In this document: positions 10,182-18,740 of the stretch, piece after piece | Layout: the number at the start of each line of letters is the position of its first letter | How positions within the stretch are numbered: position 1 is the stretch's first letter | Source: Bin5 sp034422415 | Lineage (GTDB): Bacteria; Chloroflexota; Anaerolineae; Caldilineales; Caldilineaceae | Assembly: GCA_965202955.1 (NCBI GenBank) | Contig: OZ241871.1 | Span: forward strand, 3,038,001-3,102,000 | Direction: 5' to 3' | DNA length: 64,000 nt | Program-made: the position numbers and the translations under genes | Notes under the pieces: generated by a model | Told to the model about the DNA's origin: nothing | The model's database searches: none | Seen by the model: only the letters and a program-made list of their open reading frames with translations

Positions 10182-11339
10182 ATGAAAATCGCGTCGGTCG
10201 AGACCTATGCAGTGAAGATTCCGCCGGCGGAGAAGGGCTCGGGCAGGGGAACGGAGGCGGTCGAAAGCTACGGGGATTATACGATCGCGGCCGATGCCTG
10301 GACGTCGATCTATTCGCGCAACCATGAGACGTGCCTGGTGCGCGTGGAGACGGACAGCGGGCTGGTCGGGTGGGGCGAGGGGCAGGCGCCGGTCGCGCCA
10401 CGCGTTACGGCCGCGATCGTGGATGAACTGTGTGCGCCGCTGCTGATTGGCAGGGACCCATTTGACGTGGAGTATCTCTGGTACCGTCTCTACAGCGCGA
10501 TGCGAGAGCGGGGGCACGTAACCGGCTTTTATGTGGACGCGCTGGCGGCGGTTGACCTGGCGCTCTACGATCTGCTGGGCAAAGCCGTTGGCAAACCGGT
10601 CTACAAGCTGCTGGGGGGAAGGTTCCGGGCGGACGTGCCGGTCTACGCGGGCATGGCTGGCGCGGAGCCTTCTGCGGCGGTTGCCCAGGCTGAATCGTTG
10701 CTCTCAGCCGGCTATCGTGCGCTCAAGCTGCACCTGCGAATGCCCAATGGGGCGCTGCTTGCGATCGTGGAAGCGGTACGAAGGGCCGTGGGGCCGGAGA
10801 TCGAGTTGTTGGTGGATGTGCATGGGACTCGCGACGTGTCGGGGGCGATCGAGCTGGGCAAAGGGCTGGGAGCGCTGGGTGTGCGCTGGCTGGAGGCGCC
10901 CTGCCAGCCGGAGGACAGCCGGGGCCAGGCGGAGGTCGCCCGCGCGCTGTCGTTGCAGGTGGCTACGGGTGAGTGGCTGCGGACGGTGTGGGAGTGGCGG
11001 GACTGGATTGCTGTGCGGGGATTCGACGTGGCGATGCCGGACGTGGCGCGCACGGGGCTATCTGAGGGCAAGCGCATTGCGGCGTTGTGCGACAGCTACA
11101 ACCTGCCGATCGCGCCGCACGTTGGGGGAGGGGGCATACTGTCGGTGACGGCTACGGTCCACTACTCGCTGGCGATTCCCAACTTTCAGATCATGGAACA
11201 CAGCCACGACGCGCTTGCGTGGAAGGGAAGTATCGCGCATTCCTATCCGGCGCCGCAGGAGGGGCGTTTCGCCGCGCCACAAGGGCCCGGTCTCGGTGTC
11301 GAGATCGACGAGGAGGCGGTGGCCCGCTTCGCAGTCTGA
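10182..11339 (+). CDS. Mandelate racemase/muconate lactonizing-type enolase superfamily enzyme
   Basis: A 385-residue member of the enolase superfamily, which abstracts the alpha-proton of a carboxylate and usually dehydrates or epimerises an acid sugar. Expected Mg2+ ligands are D212, E238 and E264. A D287/H313 dyad (MPDVARTG and APHVGGGG) marks the mandelate-racemase subgroup. The second-strand position is K182-L-H184 instead of the usual K-x-K. ATG at 10182 follows a strong AGGAGGGGAGGA. It is alone between the cox promoter and a decayed stretch, so the substrate is unknown. Confidence 0.88.
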   Translation: MKIASVETYAVKIPPAEKGSGRGTEAVESYGDYTIAADAWTSIYSRNHETCLVRVETDSGLVGWGEGQAPVAPRVTAAIVDELCAPLLIGRDPFDVEYLWYRLYSAMRERGHVTGFYVDALAAVDLALYDLLGKAVGKPVYKLLGGRFRADVPVYAGMAGAEPSAAVAQAESLLSAGYRALKLHLRMPNGALLAIVEAVRRAVGPEIELLVDVHGTRDVSGAIELGKGLGALGVRWLEAPCQPEDSRGQAEVARALSLQVATGEWLRTVWEWRDWIAVRGFDVAMPDVARTGLSEGKRIAALCDSYNLPIAPHVGGGGILSVTATVHYSLAIPNFQIMEHSHDALAWKGSIAHSYPAPQEGRFAAPQGPGLGVEIDEEAVARFAV

Positions 11340-11366
11340 AAGGCTGGCTAGTTTCAAAATTGTTGC

Positions 11367-11546
11367 TCAGGAAGGGAGGAGCCCAACCGGAGGAGATGTA
11401 GAATAGAAAACACCTTCGTACAACTCGGCAAGCGGGACGATACTCAGCCCTAGACCTTGCGGAGCTAGCAACTCAAGTCGTCTGACCACAGGCTCAAGTC
11501 CGTGCAAGTGTTCGATGACCCGGTCAGTGTCCACAAGATAGGGCAT
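11367..11546 (-). pseudogene. N-terminal remnant of a VapC-family PIN toxin
   Basis: Reading the minus strand from ATG at 11546 gives 59 codons starting MPYLVDTDRVIEHLHG and containing LSIVPLAELYEGVFY, then unrelated residues and a stop. The conserved first PIN aspartate (LVDTD) and the LAELYEG helix match VapC N-termini. VapC proteins are about 130 residues, so roughly the last 60% is missing. No antitoxin gene is recognisable beside it. Confidence 0.65.
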
Positions 11547-12321
11547 ATTCTACAGCTTTGGCTGGGGTCGAGAAGCAGAGTGTCGGTCAGAATAAATCGC
11601 CCGCTTTAGCGCCTCAGGATTTTGAGATCCTTTCCATGCGCCCGCCGTCAATCTTAAGGCTGGTTGACATTTGCAAGGTGTGTCGGGAAGGCGAGGTCTC
11701 CCGGCTGCGTGCAGTGCAAAGGCAGGGTTCCAAAGCGGCTGAAAAGAGACAGTTTCGGTGCTGTTACACCAAAGTCCGGGCCGGGCGCGCGGTGAACAGA
11801 TAGCGTGTCCAGGCACGGGAACAGGTAAACGCTCGTACGAGCGTTTAACGAGAGATCAACGAGAGTTTACGAGCGTTTGCGAGAAAAAAATTTCAGGAAA
11901 CAGAACAGCATCTATTCGTAATTATATGTTGATTATTCGACAATCTGGAGTTCATGCGCGTCCGATTTGAAACCAAGCGTTTTGGCACGGGATGCTGCCT
12001 GGCAGCGGAGGCGTCTCATTCGTTCCATTGATATGCGCAAGTTCGTGAACTCATTTGGGATCTACATTAGCACAAGGCCCTCCTAGTCATTTGCAACCTT
12101 TCCCCCGAAGGATCGCTGATTGGCATCAGGGAGAATGCCCGTTTTCGACGCAACGCGATGTCCTTTTGGAGCAATCTCACGCAGAGGATTGCTCAATCTA
12201 TGAGTAGCATATTGCACCAAATCAGCTTGCAATGTCAGTCCGCGTGTTTCTCAACACAGCGCCCGCCAAGTGGATAGCACACTTCCAAGAGTAGCGAGGG
12301 CTTAGACGGCGCTGCTCTCCT
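11547..12321. other. Gene-poor stretch of about 770 bases
   Basis: No reading frame here has coding character on either strand. The only structure I see is the palindrome and half-site cluster at 11827-11878, followed by an A-rich run. The segment next to the VapC fragment suggests decayed accessory DNA. Confidence 0.5.
11827..11878. promoter_or_regulatory. Perfect 20-bp palindrome plus repeated half-site
   Basis: AAACGCTCGT and its exact reverse complement ACGAGCGTTT abut at 11827-11846. The same half-site ACGAGCGTTT recurs at 11869-11878, 32 bases downstream, and two copies of AACGAGAG lie between. This spacing is about three helical turns and looks like a multi-site operator, but no adjacent gene start explains it. 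Confidence 0.45.
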
Positions 12322-12801
12322 TCACGCCCCCAGCGCCGCGCGCAGATCCTGTAAATGCATGACTTCGTGGGCGTGGATGGTCTCGTAGTACTGGGCGACG
12401 GTGATCTCGCCGCGCGAGGGGTGGCGGCCGGTCAGCTCCCACTCGTCGTCGTTGAGGGAGTCCATTACCTCCAGCGTCTTGGCGCGGGTCGCGACTGCGC
12501 GGGCAATCAGATCATCGGGCGCGACGTCCCCTGTCCGCCGCTTGAGGCCTGCGTTCCAGCGTTCCAGGTCGAAATTATCGGGGATCGTGGGTTCGCCTTT
12601 GCGGATCTTGTGAACGTGGATGCTCATGCCCTGTTCGCTTTCGACGAGATGGGCGAGCACCGAGGCGACGGTCCAGGCGTCGCCCTCGCTGAAGACGGTG
12701 GTCCGCCACTGTTCAGGCGAGAGGCCGTCGAGAAAAGAAAAAAGCGCTGTGCGGGACTCGTGCAATTTGCGGGTCCAGTGGGCTGTGCGTTCTGCGGACA
12801 T
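12322..12801 (-). CDS. DinB-superfamily four-helix protein
   Basis: A 159-residue DinB/YfiT-like protein. This fold is a four-helix bundle that binds a divalent metal through three histidines and often acts as a thiol-dependent transferase or hydrolase. Candidate ligands are H51 (VLAHLVESEQ) and the C-terminal cluster H143, H145, H149 (HAHEVMH). It is transcribed away from the cupin gene and has no obvious partner. The reaction cannot be named. Confidence 0.8.
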   Translation of the reverse strand: MSAERTAHWTRKLHESRTALFSFLDGLSPEQWRTTVFSEGDAWTVASVLAHLVESEQGMSIHVHKIRKGEPTIPDNFDLERWNAGLKRRTGDVAPDDLIARAVATRAKTLEVMDSLNDDEWELTGRHPSRGEITVAQYYETIHAHEVMHLQDLRAALGA

Positions 12802-13004
12802 GGTTCTTTCTCCAAGTGGCTGGACTGAGCGCTCGGGACGGCTCGCCGTTTATCACGAGGGTCGCGCGGCATGCTCGGGCTTCAAGCGGTTGGCGGCGGG
12901 CGATCCTTGGTGTAGACGCGCCGCCGCTATGATATACTGTCGCGGCAACAGGCACCTCTGCAGTCGATCATTTCAACAGGGACAACCAGTCAGGAGTAAC
13001 CGCT

Positions 13005-13403
13005 ATGAATGGCAAGTTTATCACTGCCGCCGCGATGGAGCGAGAACAGTGGGATTGGGGGGTCTTGGCCTGGGCGAGCCGGCCGGCCACAACCGGAGCG
13101 CGCGACCTGGTTGTGGTCGAGGTGACGCTGGAGCACGGCCAGGGCCATAATTTCCACAAACATCCCGACCAGGAGGAGGTGATCTACGTCATCGACGGAT
13201 CGATCGAGCAGTGGATCGAACAGGAGAAGCAGCCGCTCTCGGCGGGCGATTCCGTCTTCATCGGGGCCGACGTGGTCCACGCTTCGTTCAACGTTTCGGG
13301 CAGTCCGGCCAAACTGCTGGCGATCCTCGGACCCTGCGTCGGCGAGGAAGGCTATGCGTTGATCGATGTCTTCGAAGAGGAGCCGTGGCGTTCGCTGCGG
13401 TAA
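13005..13403 (+). CDS. Small single-domain cupin
   Basis: A 132-residue one-domain cupin. Metal-binding motif 1 is visible as H51-x-H53 followed by E57/E58, then GSIEQWI, and motif 2 as AGDSVFIGADVVH with H92. Such small cupins are isomerases, dioxygenases or sugar-binding sensors. ATG at 13005 has AGGAG eight bases before it, and a TATACT -10-like box lies at 12933-12938. It precedes a Gfo/Idh/MocA gene by 51 bases, so the two probably share a transcript and substrate. Confidence 0.85.
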   Translation: MNGKFITAAAMEREQWDWGVLAWASRPATTGARDLVVVEVTLEHGQGHNFHKHPDQEEVIYVIDGSIEQWIEQEKQPLSAGDSVFIGADVVHASFNVSGSPAKLLAILGPCVGEEGYALIDVFEEEPWRSLR

Positions 13404-13454
13404 GCACCGACAGAGGCCCCGGTCTGAAATCGCCGCGCTGACAGGATACGCTCC

Positions 13455-14540
13455 ATGACAAGAAAGTACCGCATGATCCAGGTGGGTACGGGTGGACAGG
13501 GCAACGCCTGGTGCGGCCGCTTCCTGCCTTCCAACATTGCTGACGGCCGCATCGAAGTTGTGGCGGCGGTCGATATCAACCCCGAAGTTCACATCAACGC
13601 TCAACAGCATCTCGGGCTGCCCCCGGACAGATGCTATACCGATATCGAACGCGCCTTCGACGAGAATCGTGCCGACTTCTGTTCGGTTGTCGTTCCGCCG
13701 GCTTTCCACGAGCCGGTGGTGGACATTGCGCTGGCCCACGATATGGACATCATTTCCGAGAAGCCGATCGCCGATACGATGGCAGGCTCGGTGCGTATCG
13801 CGGCCAAGGTCAAGCGTGCGGGCAAGAAGATGGGCGTGACGATGAGCCATCGCTTCGACCAGGACAAGACGTCGCTGCGCCAAGCCTTGCGCTCGGGGCA
13901 GCCGGGCGCGATCGATTACCTTGTCTGCCGTTTCACCTGCGGGTTGCGCAACTTCGGCGACTGGGGCGCGCATTTCCGTCATACGATGGAGGAGGCGCTG
14001 ATGATCGAAGGCGCCGTACATCATCTGGATATCATCGCCGACCTGGCTGGCTCCAACTGCGATACGCTTTACGCCCAGACGTGGAACCCGTTGTGGGGCG
14101 AGTATGGTTCGGGCTCGCAAGGCCACGTGATGATGACATTCGAGAACGGCGTGCGCGCCATCTACGAGGGGGCCAAGACGAACGCCTGCGGCTTCAACGG
14201 CTGGGCGAAAGAGTACGTCCGCGCCGAATGCGAGCACGAGACGCTGATCATGGACAACCGGCGCATCGAGCGATTCCCCTACCAGCCGAAGCAGTACAGC
14301 CGCGAGGGCCAGGGCGAGGAGATCAATCTGCTTGAGCAGTCCAAGTGGAGGAATGAGTGGCTCATTGCCCAGTTTCTCGACTGGCTGGACGGCGGCCCGC
14401 CGATGGCGACGAACGTCGAGGACAATCTGCAGTCGGTCGCCCTGATTTTTGCCGCTATCGAGAGCAACCGCAGCGGTCAGCCTGTCAAGGTGCAGGAGTT
14501 TCTGAGGCGGGCGCGGGAGGAAGAGATGGGTGGTAGGTGA
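13455..14540 (+). CDS. Gfo/Idh/MocA-family oxidoreductase
   Basis: A 361-residue NAD(P)-dependent dehydrogenase of the glucose-fructose oxidoreductase/inositol dehydrogenase family. The N-terminal Rossmann motif is VGTGGQGNAW (residues 10-19), the substrate/cofactor signature is SEKPIADT (101-108), and GAVHHLDIIADL supplies the catalytic-histidine region. These enzymes oxidise or epimerise sugars and cyclitols. It follows the cupin gene, and its stop codon is buried in a terminator hairpin. Confidence 0.9.
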   Translation: MTRKYRMIQVGTGGQGNAWCGRFLPSNIADGRIEVVAAVDINPEVHINAQQHLGLPPDRCYTDIERAFDENRADFCSVVVPPAFHEPVVDIALAHDMDIISEKPIADTMAGSVRIAAKVKRAGKKMGVTMSHRFDQDKTSLRQALRSGQPGAIDYLVCRFTCGLRNFGDWGAHFRHTMEEALMIEGAVHHLDIIADLAGSNCDTLYAQTWNPLWGEYGSGSQGHVMMTFENGVRAIYEGAKTNACGFNGWAKEYVRAECEHETLIMDNRRIERFPYQPKQYSREGQGEEINLLEQSKWRNEWLIAQFLDWLDGGPPMATNVEDNLQSVALIFAAIESNRSGQPVKVQEFLRRAREEEMGGR

Positions 14541-14561
14541 GCAGCTTACCCTCCACCTTTT
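14529..14561 (+). terminator. Terminator overlapping the end of the Gfo/Idh/MocA gene
   Basis: GGTGG-T-AGGTGAG pairs with CTTACCC-T-CCACC across a short loop, followed directly by TTTT. The TGA stop at 14538-14540 lies inside the stem. It would end the cupin-oxidoreductase transcript before the Tm-1-like gene. Confidence 0.6.
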
Positions 14562-14695
14562 GGGATCCTGGCGTCAGGATGGGTTTGTGGAATTGGAGTC
14601 GTCGGGAAAAGGATAGCAATCAAGACCTGGTGGGTAATACGAAGAGCCCCGCGGCAGTTTGAGGCCCGTTGCCAACTCATTACAGGAGGAATGTC

Positions 14696-15916
14696 ATGGC
14701 CGGAACCGTTCTTCTCGTCGGCGCGCTGGACACGAAGGGCGTCGAGTACGCGTTTGTCAAGGACCTGATCGAAGCTGCCGGCCTGCGGACTCTGGTGGTC
14801 GATTTCGGCGTGATGGGCGAACCGGCCTTTGCGCCGGACGTCAGCCGCGGGGAGGTGGCTGTGGCCGGCGGCGGCAACCTGGCCTACTTGGCCTCCGGAA
14901 CACGCAAAGACGAGGCGATGCGGACGATGGCCGAGGGACTGGCCTCCGTCGTCGAGCGACTGTACGGCGAGGGCCGGTTCGACGGTATTCTGGCGATGGG
15001 AGGCAGCGGCGGCACTTCGCTCGCCACCACCGCAATGCGTACATTGCCCGTCGGTGTGCCTAAGGTGATGGTCTCGACCGTCGGCGGCGGGGACGTCAGC
15101 GCGTACGCGGGCAGCAAGGACATCACTTTCATGCCCTCGGTCGTCGACGTGGCCGGCATCAACCGGCTCAGCCGCGCCATCTACGCCAATGCGGCCGGGG
15201 CAATCGCGGGGATGGTGCAGACCGAGGCCGAGGCGGCCGCGCACGAGCGGCCCCTGATCGCGGCCTCGATGTTCGGCAACACGACGGCGGCCGTCGACCA
15301 TGCGCGCGGTCTGCTCGAAGCGGACGACTACGAAGTTCTGGTCTTCCATGCCACCGGCAGCGGCGGGCGAACGATGGAGGACCTGATCAGCGCCGGCTAC
15401 ATCTCCGGCTGTCTGGACATCACCACGACCGAACTGGCGGACGAGATCTGCGGCGGCGTGTTCAGCGCGGGCCCGGAGCGGGTGCAGGCGGCGCCGCGGC
15501 AGGGCATCCCCTCGGTCATCGTGCCCGGCTGTGTCGACATGGCCAACTTCGGCGGCATCGAGACGGTGCCGGAGCATTACCGCGAGCGCACGCTCTACGA
15601 GTGGAACCCGGAGGTCACGCTGCTGCGCACGAACGGGGAGGAGAACCGGCAGATGGGCGCGATGCTGGCGGCGGCGGCGAACGCCGGCTCGCCGGGAAAG
15701 GTCGCGGTTCTGATCCCGCTGAAGGGGGTCTCGATGCTGGACAGCGAAGGGGACCGCTTCTGGGACCCGGCCGCGGACGGCGCCTGTTTCGACGCGCTGA
15801 AGAACGATTTGCGCGCCGACATCCCGCTGATCGAGATGGACGCCAACATCAACGACCCGGAGTTTGCCGAGCAGGCGGTGACGCTGCTGCTGGAGATGCT
15901 GCGCGAGGAGCAGTAG
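14696..15916 (+). CDS. Tm-1-like (UPF0261) ATP-binding protein
   Basis: A 406-residue protein of the Tm-1-like/UPF0261 family. It begins MAGTVLLVGALDTKGVEY, with the glycine-rich GGGNLAYLASGTRKDEAM and ILAMGGSGGTSLA nucleotide-binding region, and a C-terminal half rich in conserved PLKGVSMLD and IEMDANINDPEFA. The plant homologue Tm-1 binds ATP and viral replicase; the bacterial function is not established. ATG at 14696 follows ACAGGAGGA. The gene 58 bases downstream encodes the PEP-hydrolase-like TIM barrel that is its usual partner. Confidence 0.87.
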   Translation: MAGTVLLVGALDTKGVEYAFVKDLIEAAGLRTLVVDFGVMGEPAFAPDVSRGEVAVAGGGNLAYLASGTRKDEAMRTMAEGLASVVERLYGEGRFDGILAMGGSGGTSLATTAMRTLPVGVPKVMVSTVGGGDVSAYAGSKDITFMPSVVDVAGINRLSRAIYANAAGAIAGMVQTEAEAAAHERPLIAASMFGNTTAAVDHARGLLEADDYEVLVFHATGSGGRTMEDLISAGYISGCLDITTTELADEICGGVFSAGPERVQAAPRQGIPSVIVPGCVDMANFGGIETVPEHYRERTLYEWNPEVTLLRTNGEENRQMGAMLAAAANAGSPGKVAVLIPLKGVSMLDSEGDRFWDPAADGACFDALKNDLRADIPLIEMDANINDPEFAEQAVTLLLEMLREEQ

Positions 15917-15974
15917 GGTCCACGTCGGTCCCGCCCCCGATTTACCCCCAACCAGACAGACAGGAGCCTTCGAT

Positions 15975-16808
15975 ATGTCGATCCCCAGACGTGACATTCT
16001 TGCCCGGCTTCAGGCCCAACACGCTGCCAGGCGCCCGATCGTCGGCTGCGGCGCGGGCACCGGCATCTCGGCCAAGTTTGCCGAAGCAGGCGGCGCTGAC
16101 TTGATTATCATCTACAACTCGGGCCGTTTCCGCATGGCCGGGCGCGGCTCGCTCTCCGGGATGATGCCGTACGGCGACGCCAATGGCATCGTCGTCGAAA
16201 TGGCGGCCGAGGTGTTGCCGGTCGTGCAGGACACGCCGGTGCTGGCGGGGGTCTGCGGGACCGATCCTTTTCGATTGAAGCATGTCTTTCTGAAGCAGCT
16301 CAAGGAGATTGGCTTCAGCGGCGTGCAGAACTTTCCCACTGTCGGTCTCATAGACGGCGTCTTCCGCGACAACCTGGAGGGCACCGGCATGGGCTATGAC
16401 AAGGAGGTGGAGACGATCGCGATCGCCAATGAACTGGACCTATTCACGGCGCCCTATGTCTTTACGCCGGAGGAGGCAGCGGCGATGGCCGAGGCAGGCG
16501 CGGACCTACTGGTGGCGCACGTCGGGCTGACGACGGCGGGCAGCATCGGCGCGGCGGTGGCCTTCACACTGGAGGAGGCGGTGGCGAAGGTGCAGGAGAT
16601 GGCGGCGGCGGGGCGGAAGGTGAACGCGGAGCAGATGGTGATCTGCCACGGGGGACCGTTCGACGAGCCGGAGAATGTGGGGACGGCGCTGCGGATGATG
16701 CCGGGGATTGCGGGCTTTTTCGGCGCGTCGAGCATCGAGCGGTTGCCAACGGAGCGGGCGATCCGGGGGCAGGTGGAGGCGTTTAAGGGGCTGGCGTTGG
16801 GAGGATAG
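15975..16808 (+). CDS. Phosphoenolpyruvate hydrolase-like TIM-barrel protein
   Basis: A 277-residue TIM-barrel protein of the family annotated as phosphoenolpyruvate hydrolase or TIM-barrel signal-transduction protein. Landmarks are GCGAGTGISAKFAEAGGADL near the N-terminus, VLAGVCGTDPF, QNFPTVGLIDG, and CHGGPFD with GFFGASSIERLP near the C-terminus. In fungi and plants this domain is fused to a Tm-1 domain, and here the two are adjacent genes. The physiological reaction is unclear. Confidence 0.87.
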   Translation: MSIPRRDILARLQAQHAARRPIVGCGAGTGISAKFAEAGGADLIIIYNSGRFRMAGRGSLSGMMPYGDANGIVVEMAAEVLPVVQDTPVLAGVCGTDPFRLKHVFLKQLKEIGFSGVQNFPTVGLIDGVFRDNLEGTGMGYDKEVETIAIANELDLFTAPYVFTPEEAAAMAEAGADLLVAHVGLTTAGSIGAAVAFTLEEAVAKVQEMAAAGRKVNAEQMVICHGGPFDEPENVGTALRMMPGIAGFFGASSIERLPTERAIRGQVEAFKGLALGG

Positions 16809-16831
16809 TCGAAACCCGGCTCCGGGTCGAC
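16808..16831 (+). terminator. Stem-loop after the TIM-barrel gene
   Basis: GTCG and ACCCGG pair with CCGGGT and CGAC around a two-base loop, starting at the stop codon of the TIM-barrel gene. It lacks a clear U-run, so termination strength is uncertain. Confidence 0.4.
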
Positions 16832-16931
16832 GTGAATGGAAGGCACCCGGGTCGAACGTCCGTATGGGCATATGGGCGCGAGGAAAAGGGAAAGTTTTCA
16901 GAAGCAAAAGCCAGACTTCAAAGGGGTGGCG

Positions 16932-18704
16932 ATGCTGGGCACCAGACGAGTTCTGACGGTCGCCTGCGCCTTGCTGACTACTGTAATCGTTGCGGCCGGG
17001 CACGCGTCGGCACAGGAGGGAACGCCGACGGCCACGTTGCCTACGGTCCCGTTGACCGCGATTCCAGACGGGACCTGGTTGGTGGGCCAGGAGGTGACTC
17101 CGGGGATCTACGCAGCCCCAGGAGGAGAGCAGTGCTCCTGGGAGCGGCTCAGCGGCTTTGGCGGGACGGCCGATGAAATAATTGCCAGCGCCTCCGGGGC
17201 GGTGCGGCCGATTGTTGAGATCACCGAGACCGACAGAGGGTTCGCGACAAGAAGCTGCGGAGCGTGGACCCTCATTGCGGTGGAGACGGAACCGGCGCCG
17301 CCGGCAACTCCGACGCCAATGTCGACGCCGACGGCCGCGATGACACCGACCGCGCTGCCGACGCCGACGGTATCCCCGATTTCCCTAACTACGGTGGAGA
17401 TCCCAAGGGGCTGGAAGCGGGTTGAGGATGAGCAACTGGGCTACTCGCTGGACGTGCCCTTTCCCTGGATTACCTTCGACCTGCGGAAGGGAGTTCAGCA
17501 TCCACTCGCCGAAAGGCTGTTCAGCGAGGAGTTTTTGGCTGAACTGAGCGCGTTGCCCGAGGACCCTTATCTGGATTTCCTCGACTTTGGGATCGTGGGC
17601 ATTGAGCCAGACCTGGGGCAACTGTTCGCGCGGCCGCCTTTGCCGATGTTTCTGAACGTGTCCAGAATTCGTGGATTCGAAGAGTTGACTGGCGACCATC
17701 TTGTCTCATTCGTAAAGTCAGTCATAGAGGAATTGACCGTTGACTTGCATAGCGTTGCAGAAGAGATGGTCAACGGGTTTCCTGCGGCGCGGGCGGTTGT
17801 CTCCATAGATCTCAGGAAGTACGGGAGGATTGATCTCACACCGCATATCGTCCTTACGTTAGTACAGGTAAACGGGAGGTCCTACCTCTTGACGATCGTA
17901 ACACGGGCGGAAAAGGTCGAAGCCAAGCAGGCGCTTATCGATCAGATTATCGGGACATTTCAGCCCGATCTCGTTATGCCTGGTGTTACGCCCACAGCGA
18001 TTCCCACCTCTCCATTTAGGGTTAGTTCAAGACCGACAGCTACGCCAACTGCGCCGCCAACAGCAACACCAACACCACTGCCAACACCAACACCGTCACC
18101 AACCGCAGTATCGACGCCGACGCCTGCGCCGACCCCTATTGTGACGGTCCCCCGGGGTTGGAGCGGTGTGGTTAACGACCGACTCGGCTATTCGCTGGCG
18201 GTCCCGCGCGGCTGGCTTGTCTTTGACGTCCACAGCGCCCAGCTCGGCCAGATCCTGCGCTTCATCGACCCCGCCGCGGCAGAGGAAGCGGGCGGGCTTC
18301 TTTCAACGCCCGGAGCAGAAAACGCGGGCCATGTTGCGGTGAGACTGGACATTTTCTCCAGGCCGCCGATCAAAGCTGTCGCGGGCGTCGGCATCGCACC
18401 GCTGGAAGACGGGATGACGACGGAGAGTGTGGTTGAGCAGCTGAGGGAAGAAATTGAGACGTTCGACATGGTCCCGCTGAAAGTGCTGCGGCTGGAGGCG
18501 GGGACGACCAACAATCTGCCGTCGATTCAGGGCGTCGTCACGGCCGATCTGAGTGAACATGGTCTCTTCGATGCCCATGCGGTGATGACGGCGCTGCTGG
18601 CGAACGATAAAGCCTACCTCTTGTTTGTTGCCGTTCCGGGAAGTGAAGCGGAGGCAATGCAGGAACAGACAGAGCAGATCGTGGGCAGTTTCCGACCAGA
18701 GTAG
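16932..18704 (+). CDS. Secreted protein with a duplicated domain and Thr/Pro linkers
   Basis: A 590-residue exported protein. A signal peptide spans about residues 1-27 (basic start, hydrophobic core, cleavage after ASA); there is no lipobox cysteine. Next comes a small domain (DGTWLVGQEVTPGIYAAPGG..C..RLSGFGG) of a type found in secreted actinobacterial proteins. Two copies of a larger domain follow, beginning IPRGWKRVEDEQLGYSLDVP and VPRGWSGVVNDRLGYSLAVP, each preceded by a Thr-Pro repeat linker. No catalytic motif is evident. ATG at 16932 is favoured over an upstream frame because it starts the signal peptide and has AAGGGG before it. Confidence 0.78.
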   Translation: MLGTRRVLTVACALLTTVIVAAGHASAQEGTPTATLPTVPLTAIPDGTWLVGQEVTPGIYAAPGGEQCSWERLSGFGGTADEIIASASGAVRPIVEITETDRGFATRSCGAWTLIAVETEPAPPATPTPMSTPTAAMTPTALPTPTVSPISLTTVEIPRGWKRVEDEQLGYSLDVPFPWITFDLRKGVQHPLAERLFSEEFLAELSALPEDPYLDFLDFGIVGIEPDLGQLFARPPLPMFLNVSRIRGFEELTGDHLVSFVKSVIEELTVDLHSVAEEMVNGFPAARAVVSIDLRKYGRIDLTPHIVLTLVQVNGRSYLLTIVTRAEKVEAKQALIDQIIGTFQPDLVMPGVTPTAIPTSPFRVSSRPTATPTAPPTATPTPLPTPTPSPTAVSTPTPAPTPIVTVPRGWSGVVNDRLGYSLAVPRGWLVFDVHSAQLGQILRFIDPAAAEEAGGLLSTPGAENAGHVAVRLDIFSRPPIKAVAGVGIAPLEDGMTTESVVEQLREEIETFDMVPLKVLRLEAGTTNNLPSIQGVVTADLSEHGLFDAHAVMTALLANDKAYLLFVAVPGSEAEAMQEQTEQIVGSFRPE

Positions 18705-18740
18705 CGGCGGCAAGATGGTTTCCAAGAAGGAGTTTTGCAG

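Noticed and set aside
12990..16104. Long minus-strand frames opposite the cupin, oxidoreductase and Tm-1-like genes
   Set aside because: All are shadows of real plus-strand genes with intact motifs and ribosome-binding sites.
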